Shown: piece after piece, positions 42,818 to 52,068 of the stretch | Layout of the letters: each line of letters begins with the position of its first letter | Numbering within the stretch: the stretch's first letter is position 1 | Source: HK1 sp965202735 | GTDB taxonomy: Bacteria > Pseudomonadota > Gammaproteobacteria > HK1 | Assembly: GCA_965202735.1 (NCBI GenBank) | Contig: OZ241844.1 | Coordinates: 2,480,001-2,544,000, forward strand | DNA length: 64,000 nucleotides | Direction of reading: 5' to 3' | Notes under the pieces: model-generated | Told to the model about the DNA's origin: nothing | What the model saw: only the letters and a program-made list of their open reading frames with translations | The model's database searches: none | Translations under genes and position numbers: made by a program

Positions 42818-43031
42818 CAGCAGTTCCCGCCAGGCGGAAACATGCGCCTGAAATCCCCTCGACCCGGCGCCTCGAGGGTCGGGACCGCGCCGGCATCCCA
42901 CCACGGCACGGCCTCTCCGGACGTTGGCGGGAACAGGCCCCTGACATCCCCTCGACCCGGCGTCCCGAGGGTCGAAATCGCGCCGGCATCCCCCACGGTA
43001 CGACCTCTCCGGACGTTGGCGGGAATCGCTG
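42818..43031 (+). repeat. R1 repeat, fused double copy C
   Basis: Two R1 units are joined, sharing one GGCGGGAA segment in the middle. The outer ends are CAGCAGTTCCCGCC and GGCGGGAATCGCTG. Flanks CCTCTCCCG (42809-42817) and CCGCTCCCG (43032-43040) are a 9-bp duplication with one mismatch. It sits directly upstream of the glutaredoxin gene. Confidence 0.85.
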
Positions 43032-43107
43032 CCGCTCCCGTGGTGGTCTTCGCTGCCGCAAAGGTATGCTCGCGCATCAAAATGCGTCAATCAGTTTCGA
43101 GTGCCGG

Positions 43108-43230
43108 CAGCCATTCCCGCCCGGCGGGAACAGGCCCCTGAACTCCCCTCGGCCCAGCGTCCCGAGGGTCGAAATTGCGTCAGAATCCCCCCACGGTACG
43201 GCACTCTCCGGGCGTTGGCGGGAATCGCTG
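43108..43230 (+). repeat. R1 repeat, copy D
   Basis: A single 123-bp unit from CAGCCATTCCCGCC to GGCGGGAATCGCTG, flanked by a perfect 9-bp repeat GAGTGCCGG at 43099-43107 and 43231-43239. With copy C it fills most of the gap before the hydrolase gene; I see no gene in 43032-43339. Confidence 0.92.
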
Positions 43231-43339
43231 GAGTGCCGGTGTCTCCGGACCACGCACGGGCCTCGAGGGCGCACCGCGGGTTGAGCCCGCGTATCCGGCC
43301 GGCGCGTGAGCCGGCGCGTACGGTCGAGGGAGGATCGCT

Positions 43340-45334
43340 GTGGCATTGACACATCTGGAGGTCGTGCGGCGGGAGCCGTTCGAGGAGGGCAGGGCGTTCG
43401 GAGAGACCGGGCCGTACGAGCGGGTCGACGCCGTCGCGCACTACGCCGTGGACCCGGCGCATCCGGCCAACGCGGGCATCGTCGACCTCGACCGCGCGGA
43501 GCGCGCCCCGGACGGGAAGGTGCGCTTCAGCGGCGATGCCACCTTTCTCGTCCCGGTCGACCCCGCTCGCGCCAACCGGGCGCTGCTCCTCGATGTGCCG
43601 AACCGCGGCAACCGGATCGCGATGCGCTCGTTCAACATGGCGCCGTTCGACCTCATGCCCACCGACGAGATCACCCCCGGGGACGGCTTCCTGCTCGAAC
43701 GCGGCTGGTGCATCGCGTGGTGCGGATGGCAGTGGGACGTCCCGCACCCGTCGGTGCGCCTGGGACTTCGCGCTCCCGCGGTGCCCCGCGCGAATCGCGC
43801 TCCCGCGGGCCGGATGCAGCTCCGCATCCAGCCCGACCGGGCCGCCGACGCCTTTGCGCTGACCGATCAGCACGTCGGCCCGGTCGGCAACCACGCACCG
43901 ATCCCGACGCACGACCCCGACGACCCCGACGCGGTGCTGTGGGTGCGCGAGCACCTGTTCGATGCCCCGGTGCGCATACCGCGCGACCGGTGGGCATTCG
44001 CCCGCCGCGGCGGCGAGGACGGAGGTTCGACGATTCCGGACGCCGGCAGCGTCTGGCTCGCCGGCGGCTTCGAGCCCGGCCGCATCTACGACCTCGTCCA
44101 CACTCCGGCCGAATGCCCGGTGGTCGGGGCCGGACTGCTGGCGGTGCGCGACTTCGCGGCCTGGGCGCGCGGCGGCGGGGACGCGCCGACCGGAGGCCGC
44201 GTCGACCACGTGATCGCGCAGGGCGTTTCCCAGTGCGGGCGCTTCCTGCGGACCTTCCTTCACGCCGGACTCAACCGCGACGAGGACGGCCGTCGAGTGT
44301 TCGACGCAGTGCACGTCCACGTCGCGGGCGGACGGCGGGGCGAGTTCAACCACCGCTACGGCCAGCCCTCGGTGCAGCCGACACCGAGCCTCGGACACCG
44401 CTTCCCGTTCGCCGACGAGCCGCAGACCGATCCCCGCTCCGGGCGCCGGGCGGGGCTGCTCGACCGCCAGCGCGCGGCCGGCTGCGTTCCGAAGATCTTC
44501 TACACCGACACCTCGTCGGAGTACTGGCGCGGCGACGCCGGGCTCACGCACCGCGACCTCGAGTCCGGCGCCGATGTCGAGCCCCCCGCCGAGGTCCGGC
44601 GCTACCTCTTCGCGAGCACGCAGCACGGCCCCGGCGTCCTGCCGCTCACCGGGCGCAGCATGTTCGGGAGCCACGGCGGAAACCGCCTGAACGTCGTCGA
44701 CTACCGCCCACTGTTCCGCGCCGCGCTCGAGAACCTGCGGGCCTGGGTGGCGGACGGCATCGAGCCTCCCGCGAGCGTGTTCCCGCGCGCGAGGGATGCC
44801 ACCGCGGCATCACGCGACGAGGTGCTGAGCGCACTCGCCCGGATTCCGGGCCTCGCGCCGCCGCGAGCCGACCGGCTCCCGTCGCTCGCGCCGATGGCTC
44901 TCGGCGAGCACGCCGAGGACGGAGTCCCCGACCTTCCCGCCAGGTTCACCGGCGCGCCATACCCGGCGTGCGTCTCGGCCGTGGATGCGTTCGGCAACGA
45001 AGTGGGCGGGCTCCGAATGCCGGACGTGGCGGTCCCGGTCGCCACCCACACCGGCTTCAATCCGCGCCATGCCGATACCGGCGGGGACGGCCAGATCCTC
45101 GAATACCTCGGCTCGACGGTCCCGCTCGCCCGCACCGCCGCCGCCCGCGAAGCCGCATCCGATCCCCGCCCCTCCATCGCCGAGCGATACGCGAGCCGCG
45201 ATGCCTGTCTCGCCGAGGTGCGGGCCGCGGCGCAACGGCTCGTCGAGGCGCGGTACCTGCTGGCCGACGACATCGACCTCTGCGTCTCCCTCGCGGGCGA
45301 GCGCTACGATGCCGTCGTCAATCCGGGCGCCTGA
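43340..45334 (+). CDS. Alpha/beta-hydrolase domain protein
   Basis: The 664-residue product is of the large alpha/beta-hydrolase domain type. The nucleophile elbow is GVSQCGRF, within HVIAQGVSQCGRFLRTFLHA. Conserved blocks include LLLDVPNRGNRIAM, FLLERGWCIAWCGWQWDVP and a late HTGFNPRHADTGG. Substrate is unknown. The GTG at 43340 follows GGGAGGATCGCT. An R2 repeat begins right after the stop. Confidence 0.78.
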   Translation: MALTHLEVVRREPFEEGRAFGETGPYERVDAVAHYAVDPAHPANAGIVDLDRAERAPDGKVRFSGDATFLVPVDPARANRALLLDVPNRGNRIAMRSFNMAPFDLMPTDEITPGDGFLLERGWCIAWCGWQWDVPHPSVRLGLRAPAVPRANRAPAGRMQLRIQPDRAADAFALTDQHVGPVGNHAPIPTHDPDDPDAVLWVREHLFDAPVRIPRDRWAFARRGGEDGGSTIPDAGSVWLAGGFEPGRIYDLVHTPAECPVVGAGLLAVRDFAAWARGGGDAPTGGRVDHVIAQGVSQCGRFLRTFLHAGLNRDEDGRRVFDAVHVHVAGGRRGEFNHRYGQPSVQPTPSLGHRFPFADEPQTDPRSGRRAGLLDRQRAAGCVPKIFYTDTSSEYWRGDAGLTHRDLESGADVEPPAEVRRYLFASTQHGPGVLPLTGRSMFGSHGGNRLNVVDYRPLFRAALENLRAWVADGIEPPASVFPRARDATAASRDEVLSALARIPGLAPPRADRLPSLAPMALGEHAEDGVPDLPARFTGAPYPACVSAVDAFGNEVGGLRMPDVAVPVATHTGFNPRHADTGGDGQILEYLGSTVPLARTAAAREAASDPRPSIAERYASRDACLAEVRAAAQRLVEARYLLADDIDLCVSLAGERYDAVVNPGA

Positions 45335-45339
45335 TGCCG

Positions 45340-45543
45340 CAGGACCCTTCAAAAGACGCGGTCATTGGCCGCCCGACCGGAAGATCGCACGGTGACGGGC
45401 GGTCTTCGGGCATCGAAGGCCCGGACCGAGGGCCTGATGAACCGTTCGTCACGACTTCCGGAGAGCCGCCCGATTGGCGCGGCGCCATCCGACAGCACGC
45501 CAGCGCCTGATGAACCGTTCGACCCGACTTCCGGAGAGCCCTG
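45340..45543 (+). repeat. R2 repeat, copy 2 (with internal duplication)
   Basis: It begins CAGGACCCTTCAAAAG and ends GGAGAGCCCTG. The final 45 bases (TGATGAACCGTTCG, ACTTCCGGAGAGCC) are present twice. Flanks CCTGATGCCG (45330-45339) and CCCGATGCCG (45544-45553) form a 10-bp duplication with one mismatch. It lies between the hydrolase stop and the transporter gene. Confidence 0.8.
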
Positions 45544-45547
45544 CCCG

Positions 45548-46504
45548 ATGCCGCCCGATCCGGCGAGGCGGCCTGGGCACGGACCGGCGACACAGGTGAC
45601 CCCATCCAGCGACACGCGCGCTTCGACGGCGCGCAGCGGGCATCGGCGCCATGCGATTGGCGTGGCCCTGGTGCTCGCCGCCGGGGGATTGCTCAGCCTC
45701 GCGGGCATCACCCTGCACCACATCGAGTCCGCGAGCGGCTGGCAGATCCTGTTCTACCGCTCGCTGACGTTCTTCGTGGTAGTGACCCTGTATCTCGCGG
45801 TCCGCTACCGCGCTCGCGTCGTCCGCGCGTTCGCCGCGACCGGACGGCCCGGCCTCGTCGTGGCCCTGAGTCTCGGTCTCGGGTCCGCGTGCTACGTGTT
45901 CTCGCTGCTGCTGACCACGGTCGCGAATGCGCTCTTCATCATCAGCTCCGCTCCGTTCCTCGCCGCGGTCCTCGGCTGGATCGTGCTGCGCGAGCGGGTG
46001 CGGGCGCTCACCTGGGTAATGATGACGATCGCGCTCGCCGGCATTTCGCTCATGATCGTCAACGGGATTCAGAGCGGGCGGCTGCTCGGCAACATCGTCG
46101 CGCTGGGCACCCCCGTCAGCTTCGCGATCATGCTGGTGACGCTGCGCCACGCCGGCAACCGCGACATGATCCCGGCCATCTGCCTCGGCGGTCTCGTCGG
46201 GGCGGCGCTCGGCTTCGTGATGTCGGACACCCTCGTCCTCTCTCGCCACGATCTGGCGCTCTGCCTGTTTCTCGGGGCCGTCCAGTACACGGGCGGGTTC
46301 GTGCTCATCACCCTGGGGACGCGTTACCTTCCGGCCGCGGAAGTCGCGCTGCTCTCGCTGGCGGAGACCGTGCTGGCGCCCATCTGGGTATGGCTCGGCG
46401 TGGGCGAGGTTCCGGCCCTGCTCACCCTGGCGGGAGGCGCCATCGTGCTCTCGGCGGTGGTCACGCAGGCGGTGATGGGGATGCGAGCGCAGAGGGGAGA
46501 GTGA
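45548..46504 (+). CDS. EamA/DMT-family transporter
   Basis: The 318-residue membrane protein shows about ten hydrophobic segments in two EamA repeats, for example AIGVALVLAAGGLLSLAG, VALSLGLGSACYVFSLLLTT and VLGWIVLRERVRALTWVMM. DMT proteins export metabolites or amino acids. I chose the ATG at 45548, just outside repeat R2; an open frame continues upstream through the repeat to 45365. Cargo unknown. Confidence 0.8.
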   Translation: MPPDPARRPGHGPATQVTPSSDTRASTARSGHRRHAIGVALVLAAGGLLSLAGITLHHIESASGWQILFYRSLTFFVVVTLYLAVRYRARVVRAFAATGRPGLVVALSLGLGSACYVFSLLLTTVANALFIISSAPFLAAVLGWIVLRERVRALTWVMMTIALAGISLMIVNGIQSGRLLGNIVALGTPVSFAIMLVTLRHAGNRDMIPAICLGGLVGAALGFVMSDTLVLSRHDLALCLFLGAVQYTGGFVLITLGTRYLPAAEVALLSLAETVLAPIWVWLGVGEVPALLTLAGGAIVLSAVVTQAVMGMRAQRGE

Positions 46505-46904
46505 TCTGCCGGCGACGGAGCAACTTTGACTGCGTATGCGGACAATGCAAGGCAGCATCCCAGAGGGGGGGTGATCCGCCGGCGACGGTTGCAACGGGGC
46601 ACCGGGAATGGCTGACCAGCAGCGCAATCGTCACTTCAGACCCCCGCATTTCTCCCCTCTCCCCCCGGGAGAGGGGCCGGGGGTGAGGGCGGGAACCCTC
46701 CGAGTCCCCCAGACATCCTCAAGAACTCAAGCACACATCCAGACTGCGCCACAGACAGACGCTGCTGGCACGAACCTCCTCTCGGGGGGCTCGCACACCG
46801 GGCGATGGAGACTGTCGAGCGCCCCAGGCGGGGCGAGGCGCCGGCGCCGTGCGCATTGGACGACGACCGCTGTGCCGGTGCGTCCGGCGCAAGCACGCGC
46901 GGCG
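46505..46904. other. Intergenic region with R3 hairpin
   Basis: About 400 bases with no supported gene. It holds a short direct repeat (GTGATCTGCCGGCGACGG / GTGATCCGCCGGCGACGG at 46502 and 46570) and the R3 palindrome. It separates the transporter from a convergent small gene. Confidence 0.6.
46637..46678 (+). repeat. R3 palindromic repeat, copy 2
   Basis: CAGACCCCCGCATTTCTCC followed by the hairpin CCCCTCTCCC / GGGAGAGGGG. It lies about 135 bases past the transporter stop and could serve as a terminator for it. Confidence 0.65.
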
Positions 46905-47222
46905 CTACAGCAGCTTGACCAGGGCGACGACCAGCCCGCCCTGGGCGATCAGCGCCCCGAACAGCCACTTCAGCAGGTCGGCCTTCACCGTCTCGATGCC
47001 GGCCCTGGTCTCCTGGCGCAGGGCCTCGATACCGGCCTCGATGCTGGCCTCGACCCGCGCGATATCGGCCTCGATTCGTGCGATATCGGTCTTGGTCGCC
47101 AGATTGGCGTTGAGCAGCGCCACATGCTCCTCGGCCAGAGTCTCGGCCTGCTGCTCGGTGAACCCGCTCTCGGTCAGACGCTTGACGAAGCGGTGGGTGT
47201 CGAAAGCGATGGCCTCGGACAT
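46905..47222 (-). CDS. DUF1640-like coiled-coil membrane protein
   Basis: The 105-residue protein has an N-terminal FDTHRFVKRLTESGFTEQQA segment, a coiled coil (about 45-85: EADIARVEASIEAGIEAL) and a C-terminal membrane helix (WLFGALIAQGGLVVALVKLL). This is the DUF1640/CCDC90-like layout, function unclear in bacteria. IS66 copy 2 begins 9 bases upstream of its ATG, so the native promoter has been displaced. Confidence 0.75.
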   Translation of the reverse strand: MSEAIAFDTHRFVKRLTESGFTEQQAETLAEEHVALLNANLATKTDIARIEADIARVEASIEAGIEALRQETRAGIETVKADLLKWLFGALIAQGGLVVALVKLL

Positions 47223-47252
47223 GGCTCCATCGTAAGCGCCCCGCAAAGGGCG

Positions 47253-48860
47253 TTATTGACGTGCGGAGGGGAAGGGCTTCTGGAGTGAGTCTCGGGCCAG
47301 GGCAGCGGGGGCGAGTCGGGTCGGCAGCAGGGCTTCAATCTCGCCGAGGGACTTCGCCTTCGGCAGCTCGGTGAACACGTGGCGCAGGTAGGCGTAGGGC
47401 TCGAGACCGTTGGCCTTGGCGCACTCGATGAGCGAGTACAGCCGGGCGCTCGCATGGGCGCCGGCCACGGTATCGCAGAACAGCCAGTTGCGGCGCCCGA
47501 CGCAGAACGGACGAATGGCATTCTCGACGGGGTTGGTATCGATGCCGTAGCGCCCGTCGTCGCAGTAGCGCACCAGCGCCTCCCACTGGTGGTCGAGATA
47601 CGCCATCGCCTTGCCGAGCACGCTCGAGGGCGGGAGGGTGCCGAGGGTGTCGTCGAGCCAGGCCCGCAGCGCATCGAGCACCGGCACGCTCTCGCTGCGG
47701 CGCACGTGCGCACGGTCCTCGGGCGGCTGGCTGCGGATGCGGCGCTCGATGGCGTAGAGCGTTCGGATCCTCTCCAGCGCGTAGAGGGCGCGCCGCGCCT
47801 TCGCAGGCGGACTCGCCGGGAGCTTCTTCGGATTCAGCCCGAGGCTCTTCAGCGCATCGACCAGTGCGCGCCGGGCGTGCGCCCAGCACGCCAGATGCAC
47901 CAGGCGCTGCTCGCGCACCACCGGCGCGTAGCCGCTGTAGCCGTCGGTGTGCAGCGTCCCGGTGAACCCTTCGAGCAGCCGCTTGGGGACCGCCCCCGAA
48001 CGGGTCGGGTCGTAGTCGAACAGCACGATGGGCGGCTCGGGACCCGCGCTCATCTGCGCCCAGAGCTGAGACTTCGACTCCGGCGCCTTCCCAGGCTCCT
48101 TGAGCACCTGCACCGGGGTCTCGTCCATCAGCAGGCAGGGCCGGTCGAGCAGCTCGTCGCGCAGCACGTGGATGAGCGGCGCCACGAGCTCGCCCGCCCC
48201 CACCATCCACCGCGCCAGCGTCGTGCGCGACAGCTCCACCCCGATGCGCCGAAGCTGCTGGCACTGACGATACAGCGCCAGCGCGTCGGCGTACTTCGCC
48301 GTGGCGATGAATGCGAGCAGCCCCGCGCTGGCCATGCTCTTCGCCAGCGGCTGGGCCGGCAGCGCCGCGGTGCGAAGATGCCCCTCGCAGCGCGGGCAGC
48401 GGTACTTGCCGCGCACATGACGCAGCACCCGCACCTGGGCGGGAATGATGTCGAGCTGCTCGCTCACCACCTCGCCGAAGCGCTCAAGCTCCACCCCATG
48501 CTGCGCACAGGTGCGCTGCGATGCCTCCAGCCGATGCTCGATGACGACGCGCGGCAGACCCTGCGGCAACGGCGCGCGCCTCGGCCTCGCGCGCCGGTGG
48601 GCCGCGACCTCGGAGCCGGGCTCGCCCTCGCAGGGCTCGGGTGCGCCAGCGCTCGCCTCGGCCTCGTTGAACAGCCCCAGCTGCCCGTCGGGCATCTTCT
48701 CCGACGAGGGGGCAAAGCGCCGGGCGAGGAGCAGCCGCACCTGCTCCTGCAAGTGCTCAATCAGCGCGTCGCGCTCGGCGAGAGCGCACTGGTAGTGATG
48801 CACCTGCGCGTGCAGCGAGGCGAGAGTCTCGTTCGCACATTGCGGGGCGGGCGTGCTCAT
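47253..48860 (-). CDS. tnpC: IS66 transposase TnpC, copy 2
   Basis: This is a 535-residue copy of the transposase at 6614-8221, with the same LLMDETPVQVL and DTNPVENAIRPF motifs and only a few substitutions. Full frame from ATG at 48860. Confidence 0.92.
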   Translation of the reverse strand: MSTPAPQCANETLASLHAQVHHYQCALAERDALIEHLQEQVRLLLARRFAPSSEKMPDGQLGLFNEAEASAGAPEPCEGEPGSEVAAHRRARPRRAPLPQGLPRVVIEHRLEASQRTCAQHGVELERFGEVVSEQLDIIPAQVRVLRHVRGKYRCPRCEGHLRTAALPAQPLAKSMASAGLLAFIATAKYADALALYRQCQQLRRIGVELSRTTLARWMVGAGELVAPLIHVLRDELLDRPCLLMDETPVQVLKEPGKAPESKSQLWAQMSAGPEPPIVLFDYDPTRSGAVPKRLLEGFTGTLHTDGYSGYAPVVREQRLVHLACWAHARRALVDALKSLGLNPKKLPASPPAKARRALYALERIRTLYAIERRIRSQPPEDRAHVRRSESVPVLDALRAWLDDTLGTLPPSSVLGKAMAYLDHQWEALVRYCDDGRYGIDTNPVENAIRPFCVGRRNWLFCDTVAGAHASARLYSLIECAKANGLEPYAYLRHVFTELPKAKSLGEIEALLPTRLAPAALARDSLQKPFPSARQ

Positions 48861-48937
48861 GGCCCGTAGGGTAAACCGCTTCGACCGGGCAGGGGGATCA
48901 AACTTTCTGATGCACCGATCAAATTTACTTTTCCCCT

Positions 48938-49294
48938 TCAGTACATCGATGCGTAGTGCAGCGACGCATGGGGGCGGGTGCGCCACAGGTCATAGCCATC
49001 GAGCAGAAAGTTGAGCTGCGCCCCGCTCAGGCTCACCACCCGGGTGGCGTGGCGCGGCCATGCGAAGCGCGCACGCTCCAGGCGCTTTTGCCACAGCACG
49101 AACCCGCACCGCTCCCAGTACAGGACCCGGCACTGGGTGCGCCGACGGTTGGTGAACACAAAGAGCTGCGCCGAGAACGGGTCCATCGCCAGGGTGTCCT
49201 GCACCAGCGTGGCAAGCCCCGTAATCTGCTTTCTGAAGTCCACCGGCTCGACGCACAGCCACACCTCGATGCCCTCGTGCGGCGGACGGATCAT
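48938..49294 (-). CDS. tnpB: IS66 accessory protein TnpB, copy 2
   Basis: The 118-residue protein is identical in sequence to the copy 1 product as far as I can compare. It overlaps tnpA by 4 bases. Confidence 0.9.
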   Translation of the reverse strand: MIRPPHEGIEVWLCVEPVDFRKQITGLATLVQDTLAMDPFSAQLFVFTNRRRTQCRVLYWERCGFVLWQKRLERARFAWPRHATRVVSLSGAQLNFLLDGYDLWRTRPHASLHYASMY

Positions 49295-49635
49295 GACAGC
49301 CGGCTCGCGCATTCGAGCACCGCGCCCACGCGTGCGTCCTCGGCCTGTGCGCAGACCTCGACGACCACGCCGTTGGGCAGGTGCACGCGAAACGCCGCGC
49401 CCGCCGGCGGGCAGAGGCGCACCGGCACGAACGTCGGGGGCGCCGGCGCCGGCTCGCTGAGAACGCCGCGGCGCTTGAGTGTCGAGCGCGCCGTGTACAG
49501 TGCGCTGACCGACAGCCCGTGGGCCTGGGCATACGCCTTCAACGTCAGCCCTTGCTGGCGGGCCGTGCGCAGATGGTCGAGCCAGAACCGCTCGCGCGGG
49601 CGCACACTGCGGGACCGCGAGCTCGTTTGTGCCAT
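49291..49635 (-). CDS. tnpA: IS66 accessory protein TnpA, copy 2
   Basis: The 114-residue protein is two residues longer than in copy 1 because of a PAPAPP versus PAPP repeat difference. ATG at 49635 follows the same ribosome site. Confidence 0.88.
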   Translation of the reverse strand: MAQTSSRSRSVRPRERFWLDHLRTARQQGLTLKAYAQAHGLSVSALYTARSTLKRRGVLSEPAPAPPTFVPVRLCPPAGAAFRVHLPNGVVVEVCAQAEDARVGAVLECASRLS

Positions 49636-49705
49636 CCCCTCACCCTCCACACAACGATGGAGCGTGCACTGTGGCACCGACAACGACCTTACGGAACGAC
49701 GTACT

Positions 49706-50490
49706 TCACGAGTCGCTTACGTCTAAAGCCTCTGCCGGTCGGTCGTTGAGATCGAAAGCAGGCGCGCCATCGGCATCGGGACGATCATCCGCCCCGCCCC
49801 TGGCTACGAGGGGATCGCTCTCCGTTAGTGCGGCCGCGATCCCTTGCACATCCAGCTTGCCAGTCACGACATCGGCGATGAGGCGGATGCGGTACTCGCC
49901 GGAGCAGATCGATCTCGCTTTGCGCTTGAGCGATGCCTTTGCGCACCTTCTCGATCTTCTGGTCGAAGAATCGAGCGATGGCGGCTTGTTCGGGGAGAGG
50001 TGGCGTCGGTAACCACACAGATCTAATCGCGATCTGGGACAAACCGAATCTTGTAACTCCGTTCGCCCTGACGAAAAATTGACTGGCAACGGATCGACAC
50101 GATAGAGTGCGGCATAGAAATTTCCCTCCAGTTCGCCCGAACGATGGACGGAGTAGCGCCAGATGATAGCCGCAAACAATATCGTGATCCGTGCTTTCTA
50201 CAAACGCTGGGATCCCTATGTCGTCCCATGATTCGGAGTCTTTTGTTATAAGTACATCCCCATCGTGAAGCCGAAATTTCTCGATCTCCTCCGCAGTCGC
50301 AGTAGCTCTCATGAAGTTCATGTCGGCATGGATGCAGTCATTGTAATAGACATCCGAATAGTTGCAAAGTCGGATGGGGTGTTCTCCATTCCTTGAATGT
50401 TTGTCGACATTGCTGAAGCAAGTTCTGACAACGTTGTGAAGTCGTCGTACTTCCCAATGCGCCGGCACCTCCCCCAGCCACTCCACGCCT
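49706..50490 (-). pseudogene. Type I restriction specificity subunit HsdS, C-terminal half, frameshifted
   Basis: The frame from about 50486 reads MEWLGEVPAHWEVRRL and continues through the second target-recognition domain to PPLPEQAAIARFFDQKIEKV and AQSEIDLL. One extra C near 49899 then shifts the frame, and EYRIRLIADVVTGKLDV follows in another. The end is truncated at the border of IS66 copy 2. The tail is close to the hsdS at 63002-64000, which lacks the extra base. The first recognition domain is missing. Confidence 0.8.
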
Positions 50491-50943
50491 CGGTTGCGGC
50501 TTGTAGAAATACCGGTTGAAGCTGACCTCGTAGCCGATCTTCACGCTGTCGGGCCGGTACCAGGCGTCCGGTGCGAAGGGCAGCGCCTCGCGGCGCAGGA
50601 AGGCTTCGATGCCACCCTCCTCCTGCAACGGGACCTGCTCGGTGTCGCGCAGGTCGGGGTCCGGCTCGTACTCCACCACGGCGGACCGGCGGTCCACGGT
50701 CGCCGCGAACCGGCCGCGCAGCGGGTCGGCCTTGCAGACAGCGCAGGTCTCGGCGTTGATCTCCTGGCCGTAGAGGTATGTCGAGACCTGCTTGCCGTCT
50801 TCGAGCACCGTGTCCAGCCGGCGCAGCACGGTCATCGGCAGGATCACGTCGCGGTACTTGCCGCGCACGTAGACATCGCGCAGCACGTCATCCGCGATAC
50901 CCCAGATGTAGTTCGCGATCCAGCTCAGGTCGCCGTTGCTCAC
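50490..50943 (-). pseudogene. Type I methyltransferase HsdM, deletion remnant
   Basis: It begins like a normal HsdM (ANYIWGIADDVLRDVYVRGK, then MTVLRRLDTVLE). It jumps directly to a mid-protein segment (YLYGQEINAETCAVCKAD) and then to the C-terminal part (LRDTEQVPLQEEGGIEAFLR, DSVKIGYEVSFNRYFYKP). The AdoMet-binding and NPPF parts are gone, so at least two internal deletions have occurred. It runs straight into the HsdS remnant. Confidence 0.75.
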
Positions 50944-50979
50944 CGTGTCTTCACTTGTTCCAGACTGTCGAAGATGGGT

Positions 50980-52068
50980 TCAAGCGGTGAATGCGAAATC
51001 ATGCTCCATGAGCTGCGATGCCTTCGCACCTCGAAATGCGTTCGCCTGTGTATTGCCGATTCTTGAGCTGATACCGGTATCGACAAGCCGCACGCGTCGA
51101 CTCAAGCCTGTCTCCAGCGACCGCATGAGCCCTTCTCGCAACTCGGCCTTGTTCAGGCGACGCCCGCCGATTCGCACGACCAGCCGTGCCTGTTTCGCCA
51201 GCAACGGAGCGAGCCCTCTCCAGGATGCCTGCAGGAACTCCCAGTACATTTCCTTGCTGTAGTGCCGATCGTCGGCACGGCCGTACGCGGTCATGGGCCT
51301 GCAGCCCAGGAACCACAGACGCAGCCACTGGTCCTCGCGATAGTTCGTTGTATCGAGGTAGGGCGGGGAAGTGATGACGTCAGTCACGCGACCCTCCAGT
51401 CCCGGAAATACGCCGGCGAGCCGTCGCGCATCCGACTCGACCACGCTGCCCGTTCGTTTCGGAGGACGCGATCGGAACCGATACTCGATCATCCGTTCGA
51501 GAATCTCGAACACATTGCGCTGCGGTGGTACGTACCCGTTCCTTCGCCACCATCGCACCGAATAGTCCGGCTTCGTGCTGATGGTGCGCGGCATGCGGTT
51601 GCTGAAGCAGTTCGGCGACCGGTGAGACTCGCCATGCAGCGCACCCAGGCACAGCGCGGCGATGAACCGGTCATCCCTGCGGCGCCGCCAGTCGAGCCCT
51701 ACCCTCAAATGGAGGACCTGCGACAGTGTGTCCCGGTGAAAGCAGAGCTTGAAGAAGTCCGCATGAGCGCCACTCCACTCGCGATCTTCAGTGACGCGGA
51801 ATCCATCGCGCAGCTCTGCCAGCCGCGCTTCGGCCTCGGACTGCCCGGGTGGGTCGCATTTCGCACCGGAGATACAGACCGCCACCGGGTTCAAATCACT
51901 GCCGGCCGCGGCCCGTTCCTGGAGGAGCGCCTGGAAAACCGCCGTCCCGCGTCCGCAGAACGGATCGAACACAACGCCCTGGTGCGGACTCGCCGCGAGA
52001 TGCTTCTCGACGAAGGTCTCCGGAAACATGGCGAAGTACGGACAGATCGAATGGAAGCGATGTCTCAT
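50980..52068 (-). CDS. DNA methyltransferase of the ParB-like operon
   Basis: The 362-residue enzyme has DPFCGRGTAVFQALLQE as AdoMet motif and ITSPPYLDTTNYREDQW as catalytic motif, the S-P-P-Y form. The N-terminus MRHRFHSICPYFAMFP is typical of small site-specific methylases. Its ATG overlaps the upstream gene stop (ATGA at 52065-52068), so it is the third gene of an operon with the ParB-like and nuclease-like genes. Confidence 0.82.
   Translation of the reverse strand: MRHRFHSICPYFAMFPETFVEKHLAASPHQGVVFDPFCGRGTAVFQALLQERAAAGSDLNPVAVCISGAKCDPPGQSEAEARLAELRDGFRVTEDREWSGAHADFFKLCFHRDTLSQVLHLRVGLDWRRRRDDRFIAALCLGALHGESHRSPNCFSNRMPRTISTKPDYSVRWWRRNGYVPPQRNVFEILERMIEYRFRSRPPKRTGSVVESDARRLAGVFPGLEGRVTDVITSPPYLDTTNYREDQWLRLWFLGCRPMTAYGRADDRHYSKEMYWEFLQASWRGLAPLLAKQARLVVRIGGRRLNKAELREGLMRSLETGLSRRVRLVDTGISSRIGNTQANAFRGAKASQLMEHDFAFTA

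Larger units (their letters stand above)
47232..49720 (-). mobile_element. IS66-family insertion sequence, copy 2
   Basis: Nearly identical to copies 1 and 3, with GTAAGCG ends at 47232 and 49720 (inverted). Flanking octamers gctccatc and gtctaaag differ, so no target duplication remains. The right side lies inside the last codons of a type I specificity gene; the element's own end supplies its stop codon. Confidence 0.9.

Noticed and set aside
45365..45547. N-terminal extension of the DMT transporter through the R2 repeat
   Set aside because: The sequence is repeat-derived and hydrophilic; the family begins shortly before the first membrane helix, so ATG at 45548 is preferred.
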